A stretch of DNA of 64,000 nt from Epiperipatus broadwayi (GCA_028023455.1 JAQFVV010012422.1:7189710-7253709), one strand, 5' to 3'; counted from the stretch's first letter, positions 34,384 to 45,696 are shown. Program-made: numbers and translations. Notes: generated from the letters alone by a model not told the origin.

Positions 34384-35832
34384 ATGAAAACCAGATCAAA
34401 AACAAAAAAAATGATGAATACAGAAAGCATAGAGGATCCTCCTGAGAAAGAAGATAAACAAGAAGCTAAAGCAGATGAGGAATCAGAGAAAACAGGGGAG
34501 ACGTCTACATTAGCCCAGTTATTGGAAATTATAAAAGCAGACCAAAAGAAAAGAGACAAACAAAGAGAAGAAGATATCAAACAGAGAGAAGATAACCAAA
34601 AAAGGGATAAACAGAGAGAAGAAGATAACCAAAAAAGGGATAAACAAAGAGAAGAAGATAACCAAAAAAGGGATAAACAAAGAGAAGAAGATATCAAACA
34701 GAGAGAAGAAGATAACAAGCAAGCAATAGAAGTAAACCAAAGAATAGAAAAACAAATTATGGAAGCAGTGGAAAATCAAAATGAAAAGTTCAACCAGTTG
34801 ATAAAGGAGATAATTCAGTCTAAAAAATTGGATGAGGAGGAAACTTTGGAATTTCCAACCAAAGATATTTTAAAGGAATCACAAATTGAATATCCTATTA
34901 CTGATGAAGCAAAATTTGAGATTGTTAAAAAGGAAGAAATTGAAATTACAAAGGGTGATCTTCAAATTGTCAGTCTACCTTCAGGAAAACTTATGATTGT
35001 GGAATATACCTCTAAAATTGAAAAGAAAGAAGCAGTATATACAGAAGCTGAGACTGAAATATCAAACACAGCAAAAGAGTTTCAAATGGATGAAAATAAA
35101 TCTAATAAAGCAAAATTAAAATCTTCTGATCTTCAAGAAGATGAAAAACATGAAAATGAACATAATCAAAAACTTAATTCTCATATAACTAAGGAACTGT
35201 CCAATATAGAAGAAAATGTTTCAGAAAAATTGTCTGATATATGCTATGAAATAGTAACAGAGATAGAGAAAGAAACCATAAAATGGAAAGAAAAGTGTGT
35301 TAGTCCTCAGCCATATATAAAAATTATAAACAAAAGCTTAATAAACTCAAATCAAAAATTGAGTACAGAAAAAAAATATATAAAGACAGTTATTAAAAAT
35401 ATAGTTGCTTACGCAGGAAAAGACACCAAAAAGGAATCTGAAAACTCGGGATTTATCAGTGTGAAAGAAATTAAACAACAAGAAACCTTTACAAATACCA
35501 AAAAAATAATTACTATGGCAGAAGAACCATTTAAAAAGAAACTTTTATGTAAAAATGAAGTACCACCATGGAAGAGGAACAGGAGAAAATTCACAGATGG
35601 TGTTCATGGTCCATATCGGACGCGTATAATTAGAAGATCAAACAGTAACAAGGATCTCCAAAGAAAATACAGAAGTGAAGAAGCAAGACACCACAGTAAT
35701 GTTAAACATGATAAATTTTCAACAAAGAGACGATCCAGAAGTATGTCACCTCATAATACAAAAGAGGACTATAGGAGAACTGATCATGATCCTCAGTCTC
35801 CCAAACCAGGTTGCAGTTATAATTCAGAATAA
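34384..35832 (+). CDS. Gag-like coiled-coil protein of the LTR element
   Basis: This is the only frame of the element. The ATG at 34384 follows an in-frame TAG upstream and gives 482 codons. Residues 1-40 are charged (MKTRSKTKK). About 42-150 form a predicted coiled coil: TLAQLLEIIKAD, then an 11-residue block DNQKRDKQREE repeated about three times by a 33-bp DNA repeat (34591-34690), then IEKQIMEAVENQNEKFNQLI. Residues 150-390 are Glu/Lys-rich. The tail (about 395-470) is basic with Ser/Arg pairs (KRNRRKFT, RTRIIRRSNS, TKRRSRSMSP) and ends SPKPGCSYNSE. A leading LL..I helix and Arg/Glu-rich coiled coil resemble the start of Ty3/Gypsy gag proteins in invertebrates. No CCHC knuckle, capsid core or enzyme domain is visible. 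It could bind the element RNA through its tail, or be a captured host sequence; neither is shown. The frame is undamaged. Confidence 0.75.
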   Translation: MKTRSKTKKMMNTESIEDPPEKEDKQEAKADEESEKTGETSTLAQLLEIIKADQKKRDKQREEDIKQREDNQKRDKQREEDNQKRDKQREEDNQKRDKQREEDIKQREEDNKQAIEVNQRIEKQIMEAVENQNEKFNQLIKEIIQSKKLDEEETLEFPTKDILKESQIEYPITDEAKFEIVKKEEIEITKGDLQIVSLPSGKLMIVEYTSKIEKKEAVYTEAETEISNTAKEFQMDENKSNKAKLKSSDLQEDEKHENEHNQKLNSHITKELSNIEENVSEKLSDICYEIVTEIEKETIKWKEKCVSPQPYIKIINKSLINSNQKLSTEKKYIKTVIKNIVAYAGKDTKKESENSGFISVKEIKQQETFTNTKKIITMAEEPFKKKLLCKNEVPPWKRNRRKFTDGVHGPYRTRIIRRSNSNKDLQRKYRSEEARHHSNVKHDKFSTKRRSRSMSPHNTKEDYRRTDHDPQSPKPGCSYNSE

Positions 35833-36407
35833 AATAGAGATAGCTGATGGGAAAAGTTTGTGAGTGTGGTGTAGTGATGCATGAACTTGTGTTTTTCATG
35901 TTGAGATGGTGGATGATTGAGCGGAGCTGCTTGGATGCATTGTGTTATGATGCTCCGAAGTATATGCTCGGCACTATCCAGACCTGGATGTTGTGCTCCA
36001 AGAGTAGTCCAGCAGTGCATATATATAGGTCTCATGTATAGGCCTTGGTCTCATGAATAGGCCAAATAATAGCCCCTAAGACTCACCGAAGCTGAGCAGG
36101 GTTGGCTGAGTGCCAAATTGTTTTTTTTTTCTCTGGCTCCTATTCTTGGTTGGATGATACTTCTAGGTACAAGAGAGGTAGTGCTTAAAAATGAGATATT
36201 TTCTCGTGACATCATGGGGCGGTGCATGCTGGTAGTTTGTGCTTGGCCGTCTACTTATCCTGGCATTGGAGGCTATAGTTCATGTATTCACTTTTCCAGC
36301 TCATCTTACCCATTCATCAGCATATCTAAAACCAGGCAGTACTGAGAAATAATGTGTATAGTATATGGAATGAAATCGTACTTCCAGGCGATTTCATCCC
36401 AAAATTT
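35833..36407 (+). other. 3' non-coding interior of the LTR element
   Basis: GC content is higher than in the surroundings. Short motifs repeat (GGTCTCATGTATAGGCC and GGTCTCATGAATAGGCC at 36031-36065), with the 5S-like segment after them and an inverted pair ATGAAATCG / CGATTTCAT near 36371-36397. The overlapping short frames on both strands have no recognisable product. Confidence 0.5.
36082..36175 (+). repeat. 5S-rRNA-like segment
   Basis: Positions 36082-36106 (TCACCGAAGCTGAGCAGG and on) match the conserved 5S rRNA box A/intermediate region, where animals have TCACCGAAGTTAAGCAACG, with a few changes. After a T-run, CTTGGTTGGATGATACTTCT near 36147 resembles the 5S stretch TACTTGGATGGGTGACC. 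The order and approximate distance fit 5S. It may come from 5S RNA or a 5S-derived SINE carried by the element. No complete 5S gene is present. Confidence 0.45.
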
Positions 36408-36419
36408 GGTGAGGGGTAA
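36408..36419 (+). promoter_or_regulatory. Polypurine tract before 3' LTR
   Basis: GGTGAGGGGTAA directly precedes the TGAAACAG start of the 3' LTR, where the plus-strand primer is normally made. Confidence 0.6.
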
Positions 36420-38752
36420 TGAAACAGATATACTGTTCCTCATATAAATATTCAAAAGATCCCCCCCCCATTCAAAAATGTCTAGCGTGATTCAGTCTAA
36501 TTGGGAATGCAATAAAGCTGTGATTTGTTTAAAAAAAATCATATTTTTAATTTTGTGATTGATGGATTTGAATAAAATGTTATGTCATCTTATTTTTTTT
36601 TTATCTGTCTCAATAAAAAAAAAAGAAATTAATTATCCAATCATTAAAAAGAAAAAAAAAGATACTTGGGTTAAACTGAGGCAGTATTCAAATTAGGCAC
36701 GTCGTCGGAAGAAAAGAACTTTTTTTTTCTCTCGTCTTACACAGAGAGGCAGAACATATTAAATTTTTTTTTTAAAAAAAAAGTGTATTACTTAATTCTT
36801 TTGACACATTAAAATATAGCTTTAACAAAACGTGAAAATGGAAAAAGAAAGCTTTGCTAGAGGAATTATAATGACAATGGGGTAAATTAGCGGCTTCACT
36901 CTCTCCACGCTGTGCCATGACTTTCCATAGATGAAATAACCCGCCTTCTTTTGAGTAAACTAGACTGCAAAACTGGAAGGTAATTATGTTATAGGAATGT
37001 TTAGACATCTTTATCATAAATTATAAATTGACATCATGAAATATCTACATAAAAATTATTTTTATAAAATATTAAAACATTTTTATCATATGTTATGAAG
37101 TGAAGTTATGAAACGGTTGCATACATTTTGTTTAATAAAATATTAAGACATCTTTATCATACGTTATAAAGTGAAGTTATGAAATAATTACATAGAATTT
37201 GTTTTATAAAATATTAAAACATCTTTATCATACGTTATAAAGTGAAGTTATGAAATAATTACATAGAATTTATTTTGTAAAATATTAGAACATGTTTATC
37301 ATACGTTATAAAATGAAGTTATGAAATAGTTATACGCAAATTTATTTATAAAAATATTTGAACGTATTTACTATATGGATTAGAAATGCTTTAATTGCAT
37401 ATTACTTCTATCTGGGTAATGTAACAGAGCTTATGTGTATGAATATACTTTTATATTTGACTAAATTAGAAATGCTTCAATTACTAAATGATAAATGCTC
37501 CACAAGCCAAACAGAGTTTATGTGTATGAATATACTTTTATATTTGACTAAATTAGAAATGCTTTAATTACTAAATGATAAATGCTCCACAAGCCAAACA
37601 GAATTTATGTGTATGAATATACTTTTATATTTGACTAAATTAGAAATGCTTCAATTACTAAATGATAAATGCTCCACAAGCCAAACAGAGTTTATGTGTA
37701 TGAATATACTTTTATATTTGACTAAATTAGAAATGCTTTAATTACTAAATGATAAATGCTCCACAAGCCAAACAGAATTTATGTATATGAATATACTTTT
37801 ATATTTGACTAAATTATAAATGCTTCAATTACCAAATGATAAATGCTCCACAAACCAAGAATTGCTGAGTTTAAATGTTTACCAATCAATAATAATTCAT
37901 AAAATAATGAAATGCTGTATAAATCATAAATGCTTGACTGCTTCTAAGGTTCTTCTGTTAAATGAATTCAAAATGAACTATTGTTGAATTAGAATATTTC
38001 CAAGCTTCTTCTCATAAATGAATTCAAAATGAACTATTGTTGAATTAGAATATTTCCAAGCTTCTTCTCATAAATGAATTCAAAATGAACTATTGTTGAA
38101 TTAGAATATTTCCAAGCTTCTTCTCATAAATGAATTCAAAATGAACTATTGTTGAATTAGAATATTTCCAAGCTTCTTCTCATAAAGGAATTCAAAAATG
38201 AACTATTGTTGAATTAGACTGTTTCCAAACGTCTTCTCATAAATGAACTTGTAAATGAACTATTGATAAAAAAAGAACTGCTTCTAGCTCTTTCATAAGT
38301 AAAATGAAGATGAGTTATCATGTGGATAGAAATGAACTTCGTTAGAAATTGCAAATTAATTGTTATTTAATAAATTTTTTTTTGTTACTAAAAATTAAAT
38401 TGGTTATCCAGTTGTCCAATTCTGTTTTGTTTTATTGCATCACTCATCAGTTATAGCACTTGTTCATGAGAATCTCATGCTTTCTGAGCTACGTCTGACA
38501 TAACTAGACCTAGGCAAGTCAGGTTGTAGTGAGACGGAACTCTAATGGCGCTTTTTGGGAAACCAAACATAGAAATATTTAGATGTTTCCAGTCTCTATG
38601 GTACTACATCCTCTGATGAGCAGGAAATATTGTTGTAGGAGGCATTAACATCTGCATTAGGAATGTCAATTGATAGTTCCTTTCTACAGCATGCTCATCA
38701 GAAAATCGTTACAACTGACGTAATAAAAGGGTTGTATGGGGGTCCGGTTACA
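36420..38752 (+). repeat. 3' LTR (2333 bp)
   Basis: This copy is nearly identical to the 5' LTR, with scattered single-base changes (for example GCATACGTT against GCATACATT, and CAGTTACA against CGGTTACA at the end) and one fewer 56-bp unit. Arrays A, B and C start at about 37066, 37385 and 37950. AATAAA at 38722-38727 is the matching poly(A) signal. High similarity implies a fairly recent insertion. Confidence 0.92.
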
Positions 38753-38756
38753 GTAT

Positions 38757-40320
38757 AAATGATAAAAATGTGCCAAATGAATGGACAAATGTAATAATAC
38801 AGATTTTAAAAAAGTGGTTAGAAAAATATTAGAATTACAGACACACAAAATCTTTACCAAAATAATTATAACTCATCAAACTTTGAATTCAAATCAACTA
38901 AAAGAGTCATCTGATTTTATTACAAAGGATCACATCCAAATGTTCATAGATGTTGTAAAAAGGGCTATTAAATATGAATTACCATTATGCTTTGGATTTA
39001 TAGATTATGAAAAGGTATTTGATTTTATGAACATTTTTACAGTGATTAAAGTATTTGATCATCAATATGTAGATCCAGGATAAAATCCTATTCTGAAAGA
39101 TATATTAAAATACAATAGCAGTGATTAGATTATTGATGTATAATAGGAATTGTGGACTTAATCAGTGAAGTATTGAATAGCTTCACGCTCTCAGATCTAA
39201 CCGCTTCACCTATTTATATAGAAAGTAGCTTGAAGTAAAAAAGGGTTCCCCTCTTTTCTTTCAATGCGTAAGCATGTGGTTAAGACCTGTAGAAGTCCCT
39301 ACTTTCGCATTTTCAACCGCACATGCTTTAGGTTTATTGCCTTAGTAAATATTACTTACGTAATCAATGTGTGTTAAATAAATTTATGATTACAACTTTA
39401 AATTATTGATTCTAAAAAGAGTAATATTGGGAAGAGTATAAATAGAGTGATTCCATATCTCCAAAAATTTTACAGCAAATTTGAAAGAAGTGTTTTGTGG
39501 ATTAAAATGAGATGTTAGGGAAATAAAAGCAATGGAGATTATTTACGTCATCTAGATTTTGCAATTGATGTAATTAATTTTGCAAATAATGCTTCAGAGC
39601 TTCAGAAAATAGAGTTACCAGTTAAAGTAATAATATATGACTAAAGATAAATGCTAAAAAGTCTAAAGTAATGTTCGATGAATTTTCTCAGAAGAGGAAA
39701 ATAAAAATTGATAATCGTGAATTAGAAGAGGTGAACAACTGCAACATATTGGTCAGATTATTAATACAAATGGATACATAATAAATAAAATTAATCATAG
39801 GATTAAATTTGGATGGAGTACTTTTGGTAGGAATAATATTAAAAGGGAATATTCCAATGTGTTCTTAAAAGTAAAGTTTTTAATAGATGTATTTTCCAGT
39901 TCTTATATATGGATCTGAAACTTGGAAACTTAATAGAAAAACAATATAGAGACTTCAAACTCCTTAACAAAGTCTGAAGAAATATATGTTAGAAGTAATA
40001 AGAAGAGATCAAAATTGAAACACATCAGTAAAAGAACAAACAGATATCATTGATATCCTTGAAAAAAGAGAGTTAAATGGATCCCAGCTGAAAATATTGT
40101 CAGAAGAAATAAAAGTAAATGGACAGTTGAAGTTTTTAATTGAATCCCAAGAGATTGAAGAAAATGTAAAAAGTGACCACATATCAGATAGATGAATAAA
40201 AGAAATGTTTGTTGGTGTAATGTGGAGAAGAAAGGCTAGTGATTACAGAAACGGGATTAAATTTGGAGAGATCTTTATTCTGCAGTAGATTAATAATGAT
40301 CAGAAATAATGATGTTGATG
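38757..40320 (+). pseudogene. Decayed RTE LINE, 3' part
   Basis: This continues the copy interrupted at 31663 and matches 7770-9129 of the intact element. Remnants include KIFTKIIIT, KDHIQMFIDVVKRA, LCFGFIDYEKVFDF, HLDFA at 39550, and the C-terminal RRDQN stretch. It ends AATAATGATGTTGATGATG, the RTE-type tail. Many stops and small indels are present, and the YADD/FADD motif has become FAID. A 264-bp insertion (39138-39401) splits it again. It is older than both the intact RTE and the LTR element. Confidence 0.85.
39138..39401. mobile_element. 264-bp insertion with 9-bp target duplication
   Basis: This block has no counterpart in the intact RTE. It is flanked by ATTATTGAT at 39129-39137 and 39402-39410. 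It is more GC-rich than its host and contains CGTAAGCATGTGGTTAAGAC, somewhat like a tRNA box A. No A-tail or terminal inverted repeat is obvious. It may be a SINE or a small DNA element. Confidence 0.55.
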
Positions 40321-41018
40321 ATGTTCTAATTGAAAAAACTGTTTCAAAATATTCCCCTCATACTATACTAGCATAACTACTTATAACAACTGAAACTAGC
40401 AAATCCATGGATCAGCCTTTTTATATTTTATATATGTGATTTTCAAAAATTGCTATCATATTTTAATCATCATCTTTAATAAACAAAATGTTTTATAAAC
40501 TAATATATTTCCTTATCACATAAACATTGTTTGATTACATAGGATAGATTATTTTTATTTTATAGGCTCATATGATTTTGTAACATCCAGACTAAATAAT
40601 ATATCTTATTCATTCAAAACAATTTATTATATGATCAAACGAAAATCGGACATAAAATTCTCTATTTACCAAATCTTAATTCTCCCTGAAAAACTTTTCA
40701 ATATAAGCTGCTATTTGATGAAATATACAACTACCAAAATCCACCATTAATTTTTAGATTTCCAAAAAATCTTTGCGTATTTATTGCAAATGATGCACGC
40801 GTCTATTAATATGCATTTACGTGTTTTGTGAGAAATTATCTTCCATCATCTAAACTATAAAGATGTTTTATTTTTAAAAATGGCCATCTGTAACTTTATT
40901 TAGTGTAAATAAAACAAACATAAATTTATGTTTCTTGCGAGAAATAATCTCCCAACAAGTAAACTTTTAACAATCAAAATTTATTATAAGAGATAACCAA
41001 ATCATAATTATCATCATC

Positions 41019-41054
<36 letters not shown>

Positions 41055-43084
41055 TATTTAACCATGCAATTCTGTTGATTTACAAAATGATGTTTCTTAT
41101 CAGCACTGCTGCAACCTGAACTTTTTTACCTCAAATCACATACCATTACAAATTGCTACTCTTTTTCGACAAACCTGAACAAAACACCATCATTGTTTTG
41201 CTGTAAAATTAGCAGCAAAAACATTTTGACTAATAACTTTCTCCTCATCAGCATATTATCTAATATTCACTTACAAAATCAATTCATTTCCTGTTTAGAA
41301 AATTGTAAATATATTTAATTTAGTCTTTACATATACATTTGTTTGTGCTGGCGATTTTCATTACTTCTAGATTAATATCTAAGTGCCTACTTTTGTATTA
41401 AACAACTTATTTAAATAAAATAAAAATTAATAAATTTCATTCTCATTGTATTTACAGATTAATTATTAATGGAAAGATGCAATTGATACAGCAAACAAAT
41501 GTATTGTTATTCTATGATTAAGCATAAGTGTTGGTCAAGCTATATTGATGAGTCCAAATAAGCATTAATTCATGAATATGAACTATTGTGCATGCATTAT
41601 GAAAGGTGGTGACCATTCACTTTGAAATGAACATTAACATTTCATATCTTCAACATGGAGGTCTTCAGGCAAAACTTTTTATTGTAAAGTTCTCTTATAC
41701 CGTACTTTTACAGCCATTTATCGAGATATTTTACAAATTTTTTTTAAAAAAGCAAAATTACCTACTTTCAAATATTGATTTTTTAAATTTAAAATGAAAT
41801 ATATCAGAGGTCAGTATAATCAGAAAATGGCAAGGCAAAATATTTTAATCCTGCCTTGGTATACATAATGGCTTTCCTTCCTTGTTCTTTGATAGCAAAA
41901 GTATTTGTGAGATTACTTCTAGAAGATTTTTGAAATAGAAAAAAAGATTGATATTTGACATATTTAATTAAAGATTCTTGATTATTTTTACACAATAATT
42001 ATTTAATAATTATTAAAAATCAAAAGTATAAATTATTACACTTTTATTTTATATGTATTTTTAAAAATAGACAGTAATATTTATATGTTAGTGAAGAAAA
42101 CAATGTGTTCTAATCACTCCACCTCATGAAACTGTTTTGCCAATACATTATTACTAATACTGTATTAAGATTTTTTTTTGAGATATTCTAAAAATTCTAA
42201 ATCAATTTTAATATTTTAAAGCAGATTTATCAGAGATCTTATTTATTCATGTTCTGAAATAAATTTAAAATAAAAAAGATTTCATTCATTTTCTGAAGAC
42301 TTTTACTGCAGATCATTGGAATGATATCTTATGTTAATTTGTTATCTGCTTAGTATTATTTTCTCAATATTTACAATTTTCAAATAAATTTTTTTGGAAT
42401 GTTTTTTATTTGGAATTATATATAGGCAACCCCCATATAACATGGTCAATAGGTTTTTAAAAAATGAAACAAAAAACAAGTACAAATAACAGTTAGGTTT
42501 CAAAAAATTAAAAATATATACTATTTGCATTTTATAACTAAGAGAGATATGTTTATTAAAAGGAATAATTGTCCAAAAGTATTACATATTAGTAATACAT
42601 ACCAGGAAATTTTTAATCTACATAGTATAGATTAGAAATCAGTGAAAATCATAAAGAATTAATACTCCATGAACAAAATGAATTTAAAATTCTAATAAAT
42701 TCTAAAATTCTGTACAAAATATGATACAACATAGATGCTCGAAAGACAAATATCAACAGAAATGGTGTTTGCTCTTAAAAATTCTCATCACATCATTTGT
42801 TATATAAAATTTTTCATGTCAGAACTTGTTATATGAATCTTGGATCATAAGGGGTTTCTCCAACTCTTTTAACCCTTTATATGTTACATATGTTTAGATC
42901 CCGTTACTAGTTTACTTCACCAAAATGCTATTTATGGTTTTTGGACATAGCATGCACTATCTCTTGGTCAATTTTGGTCACAATTTCTTTATTTTAGGCT
43001 TATTTTATAGGAAATTCAAAATGTAAAATTGTAGTTCTAAAAATGTCCGCATATAGCATTATATTTTGAAAAAAAAAACAATTT
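40321..43084. other. AT-rich intergenic sequence
   Basis: A (CAT)n/(AAT)n microsatellite lies at 41009-41054. The motif GCAACCCCCATATAACATGG at 42427 is discussed in the findings. No gene is recognised. Confidence 0.5.
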
Positions 43085-45696
43085 TTTTTGCTGGCTATTG
43101 GTGCTTAGACCATCTCTTACTCTGATTGGATGCCTGCCATATTGGAAATTGGGTTGTAGGCATTTCTAAATGACAAAGTCAGAAACTAAACCAAAATGTT
43201 CTACACATTCATAATTGATTTTGAAGTAAATAAATATCTTTATTGTAATTTTTTACATTCATAAATAAGATTTTACATTACTTTATCAAAATATAAAGTT
43301 TGATTCAGAAAATTTTAAATTTTACAAGAAAAATAAGCTTGCAAAAGTAATCACTTTTCAAAACTAGTTGTTGACACCTAACAACTGTAATTTGAATTAT
43401 AGGCACTTCTAAAGAAATCAAAATAAAATCTTTTATGCATTTGTATTTTGAAGTAAATAATTATATCTATCATAATTTTTTACATTCATAAATAAGATTT
43501 TACATTACTTCATCGAAATATAAAGTTTGATTTGAAAAATTTTAAATATTACAAGAAAAATATGTTTGGAGAAATGATCGGTAATAAAAAACAATTATCG
43601 TGGTAAAAGCCTGAAATCCGGGCATGGCCGCTTGGGGCATTGTTTACGTGTCAAAACACATAAAAATGCCGTTTACGGTGGCCGCGGCCTTACAGGCTAA
43701 TACAACATTTACGTATTGTATTAACCCATTGAGCTAGGCCGCTTTACATGACATCGCACAAAAATATTACGGCCTGTTTTGTGCTTTGAAGCTATTTACG
43801 CGTATTCGTTCTTTTCATAGCTGATTACCGTATCGCTTGAGGGTGTTTAAATTTCAAGGCGGTACGACTTTTTCAAATCTCCGTAATAGAATAATGTCAT
43901 TTCGATTTAAAAAATGTTGTTAATTATTAAGAATTGTCATATGGTCCCCACCCTCCTCGAAAAAAGGTTAATATGTAAAAAAATTGGTAACATGTATGTT
44001 CGAACAGGCTTCGACAAAGCTCACATGCTAAGTCACGTTTCAGCATGGTGGGAAAAATATTCGAGACCACTAAAAGATCTGAGATGAATGTGCAATTTTG
44101 AAACTTTTCTTCAGATAAATTGCTGAGTACAGAAAGTGTGTGAGATTGTGTTTTTTTTTATTTTGTCAGGCACACATAATGTCCACTTTTTATTATAGCA
44201 ATAAAATCGAATAAATAATTTTAAAAAGTCCAAAGTTTGTGTCCTTTTTTTTTTATTTCATTCGAAATTGACAAGTATTTGGATTCAATTTTTTGCAGCG
44301 GGGTTAAAATAAATGACGACTTTGGTTGACTTTTTGTTAAGAATAACAAATTACAAAATACACCCCAACCCCAACCCAAAAGCAGTTTATTGTAGAAGGC
44401 TAAAAAAAAAAAAAAAAAAAAGATAATTCGAACGAAATAGAAATCAAAGTAAAAAGTGAGAAAAAGTTGTTTCAAAAAAAGAAAAAAAAGGTTAAATTCT
44501 TGACTTTTTGGTTACAATTCTTTTTCCGAGTGTGGGTGGGTGTTTGAAAACAATTTTTGAATCAGCAAAAACACAAAAGTAAATTTGGATTTAATATTAA
44601 GAAAAACAATTAGTCAACCAAAAAGAAATCAAATTCGAAACAAGTTCCAAATTTGATTCTTCTCTTTTTTCAGCGCTGTTAAAATAATTGACTATTTTTG
44701 TTGCCTTTTTGTTAATAATAAACAGTACGAATTACCCCTCCCCCGCTCAAAAAGCTGTTTTTTGTAGTAGCCAAAAAAAAAAGGCTAATTCAAACATAAT
44801 CTAAATCAAAGTGATAACAAGTTGTGTTTAAAAAAAAAGTAAAATTAATAATAATAAGAAAAACCATTTAGTCAAGACAATAACATAAAAGAAAGGTAGA
44901 ATTAAGTTCTAAACAAGTCGCAAATAATTGTATTCTATTTTTTCGGCGGTGGGATTCAAACAAATTTTTTTGACGTTGTGAAACGGTCCCAAGTTTTCAA
45001 ATGATAAAAAGGAAAAAATACAATTAGCAAAATTTGTTGAAAAAATATCAGGTTCCAACAAAAAACCCACAAAAAGTAATGAAAATGAATATCAAAATTT
45101 GTTTAATAATAAAGAAATCATGTTCTAAATGAAATAAAAATTATTCGTTTAATCAATATTAGAAAAAAAAAACCTTGTTGTATAAAAAAAGAAAAAAGTT
45201 GTGGCGGCCTGGTAACATTATATTTCATTGATTTTGTCTAGCATCAACACTCCAAGCGGCTTTGCCCAGATTTCAGGCTTTTACCATTATCACTACAGAC
45301 CGTAATTAGGAGTTTCTAAACAACAAATTCAGACTGAAAATAAAATGTAATATGTTTTCATAGTTTGAAGTAAATAATTATATCTATCGTAATTTTTTAC
45401 ATTCATAAATAAGATTTTACATTACTTTATCGAAATATAAAGTTTGATTAAATTTTTTAAAATATTACAAGAAAAATAAGTCAAGTGGTTCATGCTAACA
45501 ACTGTGATTTGAATGTTAGGCGTTTCTAAATGACAATGCCAGAAATAAAAATAAAATGTTTTGCACGTTTGTAATTGATTTTGTAGTAAATAATTATATC
45601 TATTGTAATTTTTTACATTTATAAATAAGATTTTACATTACTTTATCGAAATATAAAGTTTGATTTGGAAAATTTTAAATTTTACAAGAAAAATAA
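43085..45696. repeat. Tandem array, about 220-bp unit x 4, interrupted
   Basis: Four copies of a core about 116 bp long lie at 43221-43337, 43448-43562, 45365-45480 and 45581-45696. The core has GAAGTAAATAATTATATCTA, TAATTTTTTACATTCATAAA and ATATAAAGTTTGATT. Linkers also recur (AACAACTGTRATTTGAAT, GGCATTTCTAAATGACAA). Spacing is 227 bp between the first two and 216 bp between the last two. The gap between the second and third is the insertion at 43601-45286. Confidence 0.8.
43601..45286. mobile_element. TIR DNA transposon, non-autonomous, 1.69 kb
   Basis: The ends are TGGTAAAAGCCTGAAATCCG at the left and its complement at the right, matching over 35 bp with three differences. ATTATC is found on both sides (43594-43599 and 45286-45291), a possible 6-bp target duplication, with the exact border uncertain by a base or two. 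The left sub-terminal region is CpG-rich, unlike its surroundings. The interior has A/T-runs and no transposase frame. The superfamily is not determined. Confidence 0.75.

Larger units (their letters stand above)
31664..38752 (+). mobile_element. Non-autonomous LTR retrotransposon, complete
   Basis: The element has two long direct LTRs (31664-34051 and 36420-38752), each starting TGAAACAG and ending GGTTACA or AGTTACA. A 4-bp target duplication GTAT flanks it at 31660-31663 and 38753-38756. Joining the flanks across one GTAT restores the alignment with the intact RTE at 7760, so the empty site is known. A tRNA-Lys-type primer site follows the 5' LTR and a purine-rich tract precedes the 3' LTR. 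The 2368-bp interior has one gag-like frame and no protease, RT, RNase H or integrase. Structure and 4-bp duplication fit a Ty3/Gypsy-type parent, but the superfamily is inference. Confidence 0.9.

Noticed and set aside
34368-34779. Minus-strand Ser/Leu/Cys-rich frames opposite the gag-like gene
   Set aside because: They are shadows of the 33-bp coding repeat on the plus strand.
36082-36175. A real 5S rRNA gene
   Set aside because: Only the internal part is recognisable, the 5' and 3' ends are missing and a T-run interrupts it.
31664-38752. An endogenous retrovirus with env
   Set aside because: The 2.37-kb interior has no room for pol or env and shows no signal peptide or membrane glycoprotein. 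It is a non-autonomous LTR retrotransposon.
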